From the NCBI RefSeq assembly GCF_005893125.1, contig NZ_VCJS01000007.1:1-64000 (forward strand): a DNA stretch of 64,000 nt, read 5' to 3'. Shown here piece by piece: positions 23,162 through 31,049 of the stretch. Numbering within the stretch: the stretch's first letter is position 1; each line of letters starts with the position of its first letter. A program made the position numbers and the translations under genes. Below the pieces are notes generated by a model. That model was not told the origin of the DNA, ran no database searches, and saw nothing but the letters and a program-made list of their open reading frames with translations. Source of the stretch: Nonomuraea basaltis. Its GTDB lineage: Bacteria; Actinomycetota; Actinomycetes; Streptosporangiales; Streptosporangiaceae.

Positions 23162-24721
23162 ATGACGGCTCCTTCCCACGCAGGTCGTTACCGGATCGAG
23201 CAGCTCATCGGCGTCGGGGGTTTCGCCTCCGTCCACCTGGCCCACGACGACGAGCTGCGCTCGCCGGTGGCGGTCAAGATCCTCGCGGACAACTGGGCCC
23301 GTCAGACCGGCGTGCGCGAGCGCTTCATCCAGGAGGCGCGGCTGCTGCGCAGGGCCGACTCACATCTGCTCGTGCAGGTCTTCGACATCGGCGAGCTCGA
23401 CGACGGCAGGCCGTACTTCGTGATGACGTACGCCGACCGCGGCACCCTGGAGGAGCGCCTGGCCGGGCGGCCGCTCACCGTCGACGAGACGCTCCGCCTG
23501 ATGCGCGGCATCTGCCAGGGCGTGGCCGTGCTGCACAGCATCGGGGTCGTCCACCGCGACCTGAAGCCGTCCAACGTGCTGTTCTGCTCGCGGCCCGAGG
23601 GCGGTGAGCGGGTGATGGTGGCCGACCTCGGCATCGCCAGGTCCACCGACCACCTGAGCGGGCTGACGCTGCCCGCGGGCTCACCCGGCTACCAGGCCCC
23701 CGAGCAGCTCTACTTCGACGGGGCGCCGGACGCGCGCGCCGACGTGCACGGCCTGGGGGCGCTGACGTACCACATGCTCACCGGCCAGGTGCCCGCCAAG
23801 CCGGAGCGGCGGGTGCCGCCGAGCGCGCTGCGGCCCGAGGTGCCGGAGGCGATCGACGCCGCGGTGATGCGCGCCCTGGATCCCGACAGGGAGGCGCGCT
23901 GGGCCGACGCCGCCGGCTACGCCGCGGCCCTGTCGTCGTCGACCGTCACCCTGCCGGAGAGCCCGTCCGGGGAGGGTCCGTCTGAGGAGGGTCCGTCCGG
24001 GGAGGCCCCGTCCGGGGAGGGTCCGTCTGAGGAGGGTCCGTCCGGGGAGGCCCCGTCCGGGGAGGGCCCGGCCGAGGTGGAGCGGCCGCGCGAGGGTCGT
24101 AGGCCGACGCGGCGGATGGCGATCGCCGGCGGCACGGCGGCGGCCGTCGTGGCCGCGGCGGCCGTCACAGCGGTGGTCGTCAACAGCGCCCAGACCCCCG
24201 ATTCGCCCGGCGGCGGCGCCGACGCCACGACAAGCCCGCCGCCCGCGAGCGCCGAGGCCAGCACCTGGCTGCGCGACGACTCCGACATCCCCCGCCGGTA
24301 TCGCCGGCTGATCGTGCAGGCGGGCACGTACTGCGAGCAGCCCGGCCTGAGCCCCGCCCTGATCGCCGCGATGCTCAAGGCGGAGTCGGGCTACGACCCC
24401 GGCCTGTCCGATCCGGGGAACAACGAGTACGGCATCGCCAGGTGGACGCCCGAGGTGCTGTGGCACTGGCAGCCGGGTGGACTGCAGAGCCCGAAGCCCA
24501 CGCCGCCGCTCAGCCCCGAGTTGTCGATCGTGTCCATGGGGCGGTTCATGTGCACCCTGGGCCCTCGGGTCCAGGATCTGCCCGGCGAGCCCGCGCTGAA
24601 GCTCGCCGCCCTCTACCGCAGCGGCGTCGACCCGCTGAAGCGGGCGGGCGGCATCCCCGAGCGGTGGCGCGATTACACCGACAGGGTCTCTCGCTACATG
24701 CGTGACTACCAGCCGGCCTGA
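23162..24721 (+). CDS. Membrane Ser/Thr protein kinase with lytic-transglycosylase-like ectodomain
   Basis: A 519-aa fusion. Residues 10-258 form a Hanks-type kinase: G-loop IGVGGFASVHLA, catalytic Lys39 in VAVK, HRDLKPSN with Asp133, metal-binding Asp155 in ADLGIAR, and QAPEQ. Residues 268-307 are eight pentapeptides of the PSGEG/PSEEG/PSGEA type. A transmembrane helix (about 320-341) and a Ser/Pro linker lead to an outside domain (about 367-519) with the SLT-type motif AAMLKAESGYDPGLS (candidate catalytic Glu408) and YGIARWTP. Most actinobacterial wall-sensing kinases carry PASTA repeats; here a transglycosylase-like fold may bind or cut peptidoglycan instead. It is divergent from a secreted protein gene and near an FHA gene. 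ATG 23162 has only a weak ribosome binding site. Confidence 0.9.
   Translation: MTAPSHAGRYRIEQLIGVGGFASVHLAHDDELRSPVAVKILADNWARQTGVRERFIQEARLLRRADSHLLVQVFDIGELDDGRPYFVMTYADRGTLEERLAGRPLTVDETLRLMRGICQGVAVLHSIGVVHRDLKPSNVLFCSRPEGGERVMVADLGIARSTDHLSGLTLPAGSPGYQAPEQLYFDGAPDARADVHGLGALTYHMLTGQVPAKPERRVPPSALRPEVPEAIDAAVMRALDPDREARWADAAGYAAALSSSTVTLPESPSGEGPSEEGPSGEAPSGEGPSEEGPSGEAPSGEGPAEVERPREGRRPTRRMAIAGGTAAAVVAAAAVTAVVVNSAQTPDSPGGGADATTSPPPASAEASTWLRDDSDIPRRYRRLIVQAGTYCEQPGLSPALIAAMLKAESGYDPGLSDPGNNEYGIARWTPEVLWHWQPGGLQSPKPTPPLSPELSIVSMGRFMCTLGPRVQDLPGEPALKLAALYRSGVDPLKRAGGIPERWRDYTDRVSRYMRDYQPA
23963..24082 (+). repeat. 15-bp / 45-bp coding repeat in kinase linker
   Basis: Eight 15-bp units encode PSGEG, PSEEG and PSGEA pentapeptides in that repeating order, so a 45-bp superunit occurs twice, almost identical at the DNA level, followed by PSGEG and a diverged PAEVE. 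It forms the acidic linker just before the membrane helix. Confidence 0.9.
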
Positions 24722-24790
24722 GCGTGGCCGTGCAACGGCAGTCTCAGGGCGGCACCGGTCGGGCAGACCTCTCGCCTACCTGAACGCCGA

Positions 24791-24833
24791 CGGGGCCGCC
24801 CATCCCGCCATGTCGGCGGGACGGACGGCCCCG
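24791..24833. terminator. Bidirectional terminator between kinase and CHAP genes
   Basis: Two nested perfect stems: outer GGGGCCG (24792-24798) with CGGCCCC (24826-24832), inner CCCGCC (24804-24809) with GGCGGG (24815-24820) around a 5-nt loop. It lies between the convergent kinase and CHAP genes and could serve both strands. Confidence 0.7.
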
Positions 24834-24845
24834 GTGATGCGTCGG

Positions 24846-25508
24846 TCAGCCCTGGTACTGCGGGTAGCCGTAGCCCACGACCTGCGACGTGGGCCGGATG
24901 CGCTCTTCCACCCGCCCGTTGCCGGTGTTGCCCTCGATCGTGGAGATCGTGCCGTCCTGGTTGTCCTTCACGACGAACCCCATGTGGTTGATGTCGGTGA
25001 GGTCCTTGCTGCCGCTCCAGGAGAAGTAGACGACGGCGCCGGGCTTGGCCGTGGTGCCCCAGCGGCCGTTCTCCTCGAACCACTTGGCGTAGGAGACGGT
25101 GTAGGCGTCCCAGCCGACGGTGGGCCGGGCGCCGACCTTCTCACCGACCCAGGAGACGAACATGGCGCACCACGGGGCGTTCGCGTAGGAGCCGATGCTG
25201 CCACCGTCCCGGGCCACGGTCTCCTTCGCGCGAGGCGAGGACATGTACCACTGGTGGAACGGCGTGCCTCCGCCGGCCGCGTTCTCGGACACGCCCACCT
25301 GGGACTCGGCCACCTTGAGCACCGCCGCGGCGGTGATCTGGCGGGGCTTCTGCGCGACGGCCGCGGCGACTGGGGCACGGTCACCCGTGTCGTCGGCGGC
25401 GAAGGCGGGGCTTCCGGCGAGGAAGGCGCCGGCGGCGACAGCCGCTCCCACCGCGATCCGCGAGATGTTCATCGGGCTGAGGGCGTGAGAAAGAACGTTC
25501 TTGGCCAT
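24846..25508 (-). CDS. Secreted CHAP-domain peptidoglycan amidase/endopeptidase
   Basis: A 220-aa exported cell-wall hydrolase. The signal region (1 to about 37, ending PAFAADD) follows an N-terminal extension starting at ATG 25508 (AAGGAG 11 bases upstream). The CHAP domain covers about 60-215: catalytic Cys in NAPWCAMFVSWVG, His in INHMGFVV, and acid/Asn in TIEGNTGNG. CHAP enzymes cleave amide bonds in stem peptides or between sugar and peptide. The 5' leader holds a c-di-AMP riboswitch, so expression should respond to that second messenger, a known actinobacterial scheme for cell-wall hydrolases. It is convergent with the wall-linked kinase. Confidence 0.93.
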   Translation of the reverse strand: MAKNVLSHALSPMNISRIAVGAAVAAGAFLAGSPAFAADDTGDRAPVAAAVAQKPRQITAAAVLKVAESQVGVSENAAGGGTPFHQWYMSSPRAKETVARDGGSIGSYANAPWCAMFVSWVGEKVGARPTVGWDAYTVSYAKWFEENGRWGTTAKPGAVVYFSWSGSKDLTDINHMGFVVKDNQDGTISTIEGNTGNGRVEERIRPTSQVVGYGYPQYQG

Positions 25509-25529
25509 ACTGAGATTTACTCCTTGCTT

Positions 25530-25664
25530 CCATGCCGCCTACCGGGTTAGCTGACGGGTTCGGGCGTGGAAGTGCCCTACGGAAGGTCCATGTGGATGTT
25601 CCGATTCACCCCAACGGAATTGGGTCCCCGGTTCCGCTTTTCTTCTTCGCGGATTCGGCGGCCG
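25530..25664 (-). promoter_or_regulatory. c-di-AMP riboswitch (ydaO/yuaA type)
   Basis: The minus strand shows the conserved ydaO blocks in order: GCCGCCGAATCCGCG, CGGGGACCCAATT, TTGGGGTGAATCGG, GGACCTTCC, and CCCGAACCCGTCAGCTAACC followed by CGGTAGGCGGC. The outer helix P1 pairs GCCGCC (25659-25664) with GGCGGC (25534-25539). The CHAP gene's ribosome binding site (25520-25525) starts 8 bases after P1. In this family c-di-AMP binding usually switches expression off. Short open frames across this element are spurious. Confidence 0.92.
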
Positions 25665-25979
25665 TGCCTGCTCTGCGGGCCTCATGCCTGCGCAGGTCGA
25701 GCACGGTCTCGGCGAGATCGGACGCACACGCCACGCAAAGCGCGGCACTGGTTATGCGCCTCAAGTCCTCAAAGGTAAGCAATTCGCATAGGGCAGTGCA
25801 AGTCAGGTTTGGGGGAACGCCATGAAATCCCCTATCTGGTAGGGGTTTGCGAGCACAATTCTTTACCTATGGGCCCACTCTGATACCGCCGGAAACGCGT
25901 CGCGCCCCCCGGCCGTCCACCACTCTCGCCGGCTGACGTGACCCCCTCCGGCACGTCCGCCTGAGCCCGCTGAACCGGC
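25665..25979. other. Non-coding upstream region of the riboswitch
   Basis: No credible gene. It must contain the promoter for the riboswitch/CHAP transcript (minus strand). The only clear structure is a hairpin at 25829-25845 (CCCCTA / TAGGGG with a 5-nt loop), which may terminate transcription or be a regulator site. Confidence 0.5.
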
Positions 25980-26570
25980 TCAGGGTGCGCGCAGCCCGGC
26001 CAGGGTGAGCGCGACCAGCCGCTGGACGGCCGCCTTGGACGGCAGGACGGCGGCTGCCTGCAGGGCGTGCAGGCAGAACGTGGCGAGTTCGTCGGCCGCG
26101 ACGTCGTCGCGGATGTGACCGGCCCGGGCGGCGTCGGCCAGCGCGTCGCGCAGCAGGTCGTGCAGCCGGCGCTGGGCGTGGCCGACATCCTCCGGCCGGT
26201 GCAGGAGCGCGATCAGGTCGGGGCCGAACGCCTGGTGCTTGTCGTGCCGTCCCCGCTGCTGGTGGATGACGGCGTACGCCTCCAGCATGGCTTCGAGCCG
26301 CCGCCCCGCGTCGCCTTCGCGCTCCGTCGCCTGGGCGAGCTGCTCAAGGTGGGCGGCGATCTGGCGGCCGTGCCAGGCCAGCAAGATCGCTTCAACGTCG
26401 GGGAAGTATTTGTAGAGCGTGGCGCGGCCGATGCCGGTCTTCTCGGCGATCTGCGACATCGTCACCGCCAGCAGCCCCCGGTCGGCCACCAGCTCCACCG
26501 TGGCGTCCAGGATCGCGTCATGCACGGTGCGACGGTGCGCCTCGATCGTCTCGTTCCACAGCTTCGGCAC
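25980..26570 (-). CDS. TetR-family transcriptional regulator
   Basis: A 196-aa TetR repressor. The N-terminal helix-turn-helix (TMSQIAEKTGIGRATLYKYFPD, about residues 37-58 as a region) is canonical; the C-terminal ligand domain is unassigned. GTG 26570 starts the protein. Just upstream, GTATACG and CGATAC arms (about 26578-26602) form a weak imperfect inverted repeat that could be an operator. It is divergent from the blaI-like gene with 150 bp between them. No evident target operon is adjacent. Confidence 0.9.
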   Translation of the reverse strand: MPKLWNETIEAHRRTVHDAILDATVELVADRGLLAVTMSQIAEKTGIGRATLYKYFPDVEAILLAWHGRQIAAHLEQLAQATEREGDAGRRLEAMLEAYAVIHQQRGRHDKHQAFGPDLIALLHRPEDVGHAQRRLHDLLRDALADAARAGHIRDDVAADELATFCLHALQAAAVLPSKAAVQRLVALTLAGLRAP

Positions 26571-26722
26571 GCGCCAAGTATACGAGTCGACGAAAACGAT
26601 ACATCGCGACTTGAACGCGACATTCCGTACCGAAACGGCGTCGGCCGAACGCCTGGGCGAGGGGCATGTGAGTCGCAGAGAACGCGCTACGGCATGACTA
26701 CGACCGCCGGTAGGATTGCCGC

Positions 26723-27097
26723 ATGATACGCGGCCTTGGCGAGCTCGAATCCACGATCATGGACTGGATGTGGGCGCGGCGCCGGCCGGCCTCCGTCCGG
26801 GACGCGCTGGAGGACCTCCGGCGGGAGCGGGCCATCGCCTACACCACCGTGATGACCGTGATGGACAAGTTGCACACCAAGGGCCTGCTCAAGCGCCGGC
26901 CGGTCGGCCGGGCCTACGTCTACGAGCCGGTCGCCTCGAAGGAGGCCTACACCGCCGACCTGATGCGCAGCGCGCTGGCCGGCAGCGGCAACCAGGCGGC
27001 CACGCTCGTGCACTTCCTCGAACGGCTCACGCCGGAGGAGGCCGCGGCGCTCGAGGCGGCGCTGCAGGTGTTCCCGCACAAAGGCAGGTCAGCGTGA
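26723..27097 (+). CDS. BlaI/MecI/CopY-family repressor
   Basis: A 124-aa winged-helix repressor. The N-terminal half carries the family features LGELESTIMDWMWAR and AYTTVMTVMDKLHTKGLLKR; the C-terminal half is the dimerisation/cleavage region. In the classic system an M56 protease sensor inactivates BlaI after beta-lactam or wall stress. Here the stop overlaps the M56 gene start (GTGA), so the pair is intact and coupled. ATG 26723 has a TAGGA site. CTAC/GTAG arms upstream (about 26698-26714) are possible operator half-sites. Confidence 0.92.
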   Translation: MIRGLGELESTIMDWMWARRRPASVRDALEDLRRERAIAYTTVMTVMDKLHTKGLLKRRPVGRAYVYEPVASKEAYTADLMRSALAGSGNQAATLVHFLERLTPEEAAALEAALQVFPHKGRSA

Positions 27098-28044
27098 TCG
27101 CCGCCATCGTCCTGGTGCTCTACACGATCGTCGCCGCGATCTGGCTGCCGAGGCTGGGACGGCGGGCGGCGAGCTGGGCCGACCGGGCGCCGTGGCTGGC
27201 GATCGCGCTGTGGCAGGCGGCGGCCGCCTCGGTGGTCGCCTCCGCCGTGCTGGCTGCGCTGGCCTTCGCGGTGCCCGCCGAGGTCGTGGGGCACGGCCTG
27301 GCCGGGCTGTTCGAGGCCTGCGCCGCCATGCTGACCAACGGCTCAGGGGTGACGCGGGCGGGCGCGGCGGCGCTGCTGGCGGCCGGCGCGGTGCTGGCGA
27401 GGGTGGCCTACTGCGGCGCGGCCGTGCTGTTCAGGGCAGGCGTGGAGCGGCGCGAGCACGCGGCGCTGCTCGGCCTCCTCGGCCGGCGCGACACCGAGCT
27501 GGGCGCGGTCGTGATCGACTACCCCGAACGGCTGGCCTACTGCCTGCCCGGCCGCAACGCCCAGATGGTCATCACCACGGGCGCGCTGAGCAATCTGGCG
27601 CCAGAGCAGGTCGCCGCGGTCCTGGAGCACGAGCGGGCCCATCTCCGCGGCCGCCATCATCTCGTGCTCGCCGCCACCGAGGCCCTGGCCAGGGCGTTCC
27701 CCGGCGTCCCGCTGTTCGAGCGGGCCAGGACGGAGGTCGCCCGGATGATCGAGCTCCTGGCCGACGACGTCGCCGCCCGCCGCCACCCCCGCGCGCAGAT
27801 CGCCGCCGCGCTGGTCCGCCTGGCCACCGGCCGCGTGCCCGCGTTCACGCTGGGGGCAGGCGGCGAGACGGCGATCGCGCGGGTGCGCCGCATGCTCAAT
27901 CCCCAGGCGCCCCTCGGCCGCCGCGAGCGGCTGACCGGGCTGGCGGCGGTCGCCGTGCTGCTGGGCGGTCCCGCGATGGTCGCGCTGGTGCCCGGCTTCA
28001 GCTCCTTCCTGGCCCACCACTGCCACTCGCTCCTCACGCTCTGA
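27094..28044 (+). CDS. M56-family (BlaR1-like) membrane metalloprotease
   Basis: A 316-aa integral membrane protein starting with GTG 27094. Hydrophobic helices at about 2-22, 35-55, 88-115 and 285-305 surround the zinc-protease motif LEHERAHLRG (HExxH, about residues 176-185) and the downstream LLADDVAARR segment that supplies the third ligand. Unlike BlaR1 it has no penicillin-binding sensor domain, the usual situation for actinobacterial M56/BlaI pairs, so the inducing signal is unknown. Coupled by a 4-bp overlap to the BlaI-like repressor, its presumed substrate. Confidence 0.92.
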   Translation: MIAAIVLVLYTIVAAIWLPRLGRRAASWADRAPWLAIALWQAAAASVVASAVLAALAFAVPAEVVGHGLAGLFEACAAMLTNGSGVTRAGAAALLAAGAVLARVAYCGAAVLFRAGVERREHAALLGLLGRRDTELGAVVIDYPERLAYCLPGRNAQMVITTGALSNLAPEQVAAVLEHERAHLRGRHHLVLAATEALARAFPGVPLFERARTEVARMIELLADDVAARRHPRAQIAAALVRLATGRVPAFTLGAGGETAIARVRRMLNPQAPLGRRERLTGLAAVAVLLGGPAMVALVPGFSSFLAHHCHSLLTL

Positions 28045-28053
28045 CCTACGACT

Positions 28054-28419
28054 ATGGATAGTAGACTTCGTGCCGTGGGAGGAATGCGTGTTGCGGACTC
28101 CCCGCCCCATTTTGGGCTGATTCGTACCACAGATGCCGGTGTGGCGTGGGAGACTGTCTCCGAGCGCGGCGCCGCCGGCTTCCACGCTCTACAGCCGGCC
28201 GGGAGCACGCTCTACGCCTACGACAGCCAGACCAGCCGCGTCCGGGTGAGCGTCGACGAGGGCGCGACCTGGCGCCAGGGTGCCGAGGAGGAGATCATCG
28301 ATCTCGCCGACAACGCCGCACGGCCCGAACGCGTCTACGCGGCCACGACCGGTGGCGTGCGGATCAGCGAGAACGGCGGCACGGACTTCGCCGTCGTCTT
28401 CCGCCCGGCGAGCGGCTGA
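28054..28419 (+). pseudogene. Internal fragment of an F510_1955-family glycosyl-hydrolase-like protein
   Basis: A 121-aa open frame that matches only the middle of a sialidase-like beta-propeller protein: LIRTTDAGVAWETVS, FHALQPAG, RVRVSVDEGATW and VRISENGGTDF are successive BNR/Asp-box turns (S-x-D-x-G-x-x-W). Intact members are about 280-300 aa with an N-terminal lipoprotein or signal region, absent here, and further blades. Its ATG lies in a 12-bp palindrome and has no ribosome binding site. It ends one base into the VanW start (TGATG). I read it as a truncated remnant, possibly still translated. Confidence 0.6.
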
Positions 28420-30107
28420 TGCGCCGTGGCAGGCGTATGACCGGCAAAGGCAGGGTTCCTCGCCTGGCGCTGATCGCCTGCGGCCTCCTGGGTCTCCTCC
28501 TGCTGGCCTATGCCGTCCCCGCCGCTCTCCTGACCGGCAAGGTGCCGCCGGACACGCGCGTCGCCGGCGTCGACATCGGCGGCCTCACGCCCACCGCGGC
28601 AGAGTCGCTGCTGGAAAGGCGTCTCGGCCCGGCCGCCGCGCGCCCGATCAGGGTTCGGGTGACCGGCAAGAACGTGGCGCTGGCCCCGCGCGATCTCGGC
28701 CTGACCTTCGACGCGCGCGCCACGGTCGCCGAGGCGCTCGACGGCGCCATGACACCGGCCGGGATCGTCCGATCGATCTTCGGCGCACGCACGCTCGAAC
28801 CGGTGGTCCGCGCCGACGAGCGGCGGCTGAACGACCGCATCGCCGCCTTCGCCAAGACCGTGGACCGCAAGCCCAAAGAGGGCAGCGTGCGCTACAAAGG
28901 GCTCGAACCGCAGGCCGTCCTGCCGAAGCCCGGCCGAGCCGTGGATCAGGTTCGGACGGCACGCTCGGTCCGGGCCGCCTTCATGAAGACGAACGACCCG
29001 GTCGACGCCCTCCTGCGGCAGCTTCCCGCCTCGGTGCCCGCCGACGAGATACGCCGGATCGCCGCCTCCGAGGCCCGCACCGCGGTCGCCCGCCCGTTCA
29101 CCGTGACGAACGGGTCGAAGAAGGCCCAGCTCTCCCGGGCGGACCTGGCCGCGCAGCTGCGCTTCGTCCCCGACGGCAGCGGCTCGCTACGAGCGGCCTT
29201 CGACGCCCGGGGCCTCGCCGCCGGCCTCGAGAAGCAACTCGTCGAGGCGGCCCAGCGGCCGAAGGACGCCTCATTCAAGATCACCGGCGGCAAGCCGCGG
29301 GTGATCCCCGCACGAACCGGCCAGGGCATCGACACGACCGCTCTCAGCAAGACGATCTCAGGCGCCCTCACCGGAGACGACCGCAGCGCCGTCGTCCCGA
29401 CCAAGCGGATCCAGCCCAGGGTGACCACCGAGCTGGCCGGGAAGCTCGGCGTCAAGGAGCGGGTCAGCTCGTTCACCACGAACCACCCGTGCTGCGCGCC
29501 GCGCGTGACCAACATCCACCGCATCGCCGACATCGTCGACGGCTACGTCGTGAAGCCCGGAGAGACGTTCTCGCTCAACGGCGTGGTCGGCAAGCGGGAC
29601 AAGGCGCGTGGCTTCGTCGAGGCGCCGATGATCCTCAACAACCGGTTCGTCAACGACGTCGGCGGCGGGGTCTCCCAGTTCGCCACCACCATGTTCAACG
29701 CCGTCTTCTTCGGCGGCTTCCAGGACGTCCAGCACAGGGCGCACCAGTACTACATCTCCCGCTACCCCGCCGGGCGGGAGTCCACGGTGTCCTTCCCGCA
29801 GCCGGACTTCCGCTGGCGGAACGACTCGCCGTACGGGGTTCTCATCAAGACGTCGTACACCAGCACCTCCATCACGGTGCAGTTCTGGAGCACCAAGCGG
29901 TACGAGATCGACTCCGAGAGCTCCGGCCGCTACAACGTCAAGGGCTTTCCGACCTTGACCGAGTCGGACCCGGAGTGCATCGCCATGGAGGGCGCGGAGG
30001 GTTTCACCATCGACGTGTGGCGCATCTTCAAGCAGGACGGCAAGGCGCTGCGCAAGCAGAAGTTCACCACGGTCTACCAGCCGGAACCCCGCCTCACCTG
30101 CACCTGA
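28419..30107 (+). CDS. VanW-family, putative peptidoglycan-binding membrane protein
   Basis: A 562-aa protein with a short basic N-terminus and one membrane anchor (about 12-38), then two or three PG_binding_4-like repeats (about 50-340) and a C-terminal VanW domain (about 345-500). The VanW core is visible: VKPGETFSLNGVVGKR, VGGGVSQFATTMFNAVFF, HRAHQYYISRYPAGRE. VanW is associated with glycopeptide-resistance clusters in some enterococci, but the domain is widespread in actinobacteria and its activity is not established. ATG 28419 overlaps the preceding remnant's stop; 28437 is an alternative start. It follows the BlaI/M56 pair, fitting an envelope-stress role. Confidence 0.9.
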   Translation: MRRGRRMTGKGRVPRLALIACGLLGLLLLAYAVPAALLTGKVPPDTRVAGVDIGGLTPTAAESLLERRLGPAAARPIRVRVTGKNVALAPRDLGLTFDARATVAEALDGAMTPAGIVRSIFGARTLEPVVRADERRLNDRIAAFAKTVDRKPKEGSVRYKGLEPQAVLPKPGRAVDQVRTARSVRAAFMKTNDPVDALLRQLPASVPADEIRRIAASEARTAVARPFTVTNGSKKAQLSRADLAAQLRFVPDGSGSLRAAFDARGLAAGLEKQLVEAAQRPKDASFKITGGKPRVIPARTGQGIDTTALSKTISGALTGDDRSAVVPTKRIQPRVTTELAGKLGVKERVSSFTTNHPCCAPRVTNIHRIADIVDGYVVKPGETFSLNGVVGKRDKARGFVEAPMILNNRFVNDVGGGVSQFATTMFNAVFFGGFQDVQHRAHQYYISRYPAGRESTVSFPQPDFRWRNDSPYGVLIKTSYTSTSITVQFWSTKRYEIDSESSGRYNVKGFPTLTESDPECIAMEGAEGFTIDVWRIFKQDGKALRKQKFTTVYQPEPRLTCT

Positions 30108-30133
30108 GCCCGGGCCTGCGCCACTCCCCGGGC
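30108..30133 (+). terminator. Possible terminator after the VanW gene
   Basis: GCCCGGG (30108-30114) and CCCGGGC (30127-30133) form a 7-bp GC stem with a 12-nt loop immediately after the VanW stop codon; no U-run. Confidence 0.45.
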
Positions 30134-30368
30134 CGGTACATTTCCAGGCCATGCCGGCCGAGCGGATCTCGGTGTCCGCTGCGAGTGCGCATGTGGCCGG
30201 CCGCACGTCGTCGGTTCCTTCAGGAGCAGGTGCTTACCTGAAGATCCTTTGAGGAACTGTCCTTCCGGTATTTAGCTTCGGGCGTTAGTGTTTCATCGAC
30301 GGCACAACGCCTCAACGCCGTCGCCATGGCGCGGAGCGGCCACGCTAACTCCTCCCCCGGGAGTCCAA

Positions 30369-30746
30369 GTGAACCTCACCTGCCGGCACCTGACCGGGGC
30401 CACGCTGATCATCGTGGCCGGCCAGGTGGACGCCTCCACCTCCGCCGAGCTGGAGACGTACATCGATCAGGCGCGCCGGCGGCTGGACGAACACCTGATC
30501 TTCGATATGAGCGAGCTGTCCTTCATGGACAGCTCCGGTCTGGCCGTCCTGCTCGCCGCCGCCACCCTGGCCCGGGTACACGACGCCGTGCTGCACGTGG
30601 CCGCGCTGCATCCGAGGCCGGCCCGGCTGCTGGAGATCACCGGCGCCAGGCAGGCCGTGGTCGTGCATGACCGTGTGGAGCAGGCGATCGCCGCGGCACA
30701 GGCGGCCGATGGTGCCCGGTCCTACAAGGGGGACCGGTCCAGGTGA
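30369..30746 (+). CDS. STAS-domain anti-sigma factor antagonist
   Basis: A 125-aa protein consisting of a single STAS domain (about 5-105). The phosphorylatable serine motif is intact: DMSELSFMDSSGLAVLL, around residues 48-64. Such proteins release a sigma factor by binding its RsbW-like anti-sigma kinase. I prefer GTG 30369 (GGGAG a few bases upstream, protein begins directly with the STAS fold) over ATG 30288, which adds 27 unconserved residues. No kinase or sigma gene is adjacent; the RsbW-type gene at 124-657 is a distant possible partner. Confidence 0.88.
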   Translation: MNLTCRHLTGATLIIVAGQVDASTSAELETYIDQARRRLDEHLIFDMSELSFMDSSGLAVLLAAATLARVHDAVLHVAALHPRPARLLEITGARQAVVVHDRVEQAIAAAQAADGARSYKGDRSR

Positions 30747-30753
30747 GGCCGCT

Positions 30754-30918
30754 CACGTTGCGTTCTTCCCCGTGCTGAGGCGCATCCCGGTGCCGACGTG
30801 GCCCACGCGCAGGCGGACCTAGCCGGCCAGGGGCGTCGGAGTCGATCTCCGGGTAGTCGTCGCCGGCCACGATGACGCGGAGGCTGTGGCCGGCCCTCAG
30901 CCGGAAAGCACAGGGCTC
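30754..30918 (-). pseudogene. C-terminal remnant of a CocE/X-prolyl-dipeptidase-like hydrolase
   Basis: The minus strand reads EPCAFRLRAGHSLRVIVAG then DDYPEIDSDAP, typical of the C-terminal jelly-roll of CocE/NonD hydrolases, and after a frame change at about 30815 continues VRLRVGHVGTGMRLST to a stop at 30754. There is no room for an N-terminal catalytic domain. It is a frameshifted gene end left in the 303-bp gap between the STAS and thiolase genes. The family call rests on one conserved stretch. Confidence 0.4.
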
Positions 30919-30923
30919 ATATA

Positions 30924-30938
30924 GGTATGGGCGATACC
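30924..30938. promoter_or_regulatory. Inverted repeat upstream of the first thiolase
   Basis: GGTAT-GGGCG-ATACC is a perfect 5-bp-arm inverted repeat about 110 bp before the thiolase start, in the stretch that must hold its promoter. It could be an operator for one of the cluster's LysR regulators. Apart from this repeat and the CocE-like remnant I see nothing in 30747-31049. Confidence 0.35.
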
Positions 30939-31049
30939 CCTGATCGCAATCCGGGCTTTGTGCCGGACCCGCGGCGTGTGATTGATTCGAACGGCTCCTG
31001 CAAGCGGCTTCCGAGCAGCGAATCCATCTCAGTACATGAGGAGAAGTGC

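Noticed and set aside
25532..25825. Short open frames on both strands (69-97 aa)
   Set aside because: They lie across the c-di-AMP riboswitch and its upstream region, have no ribosome binding sites and show no domain.
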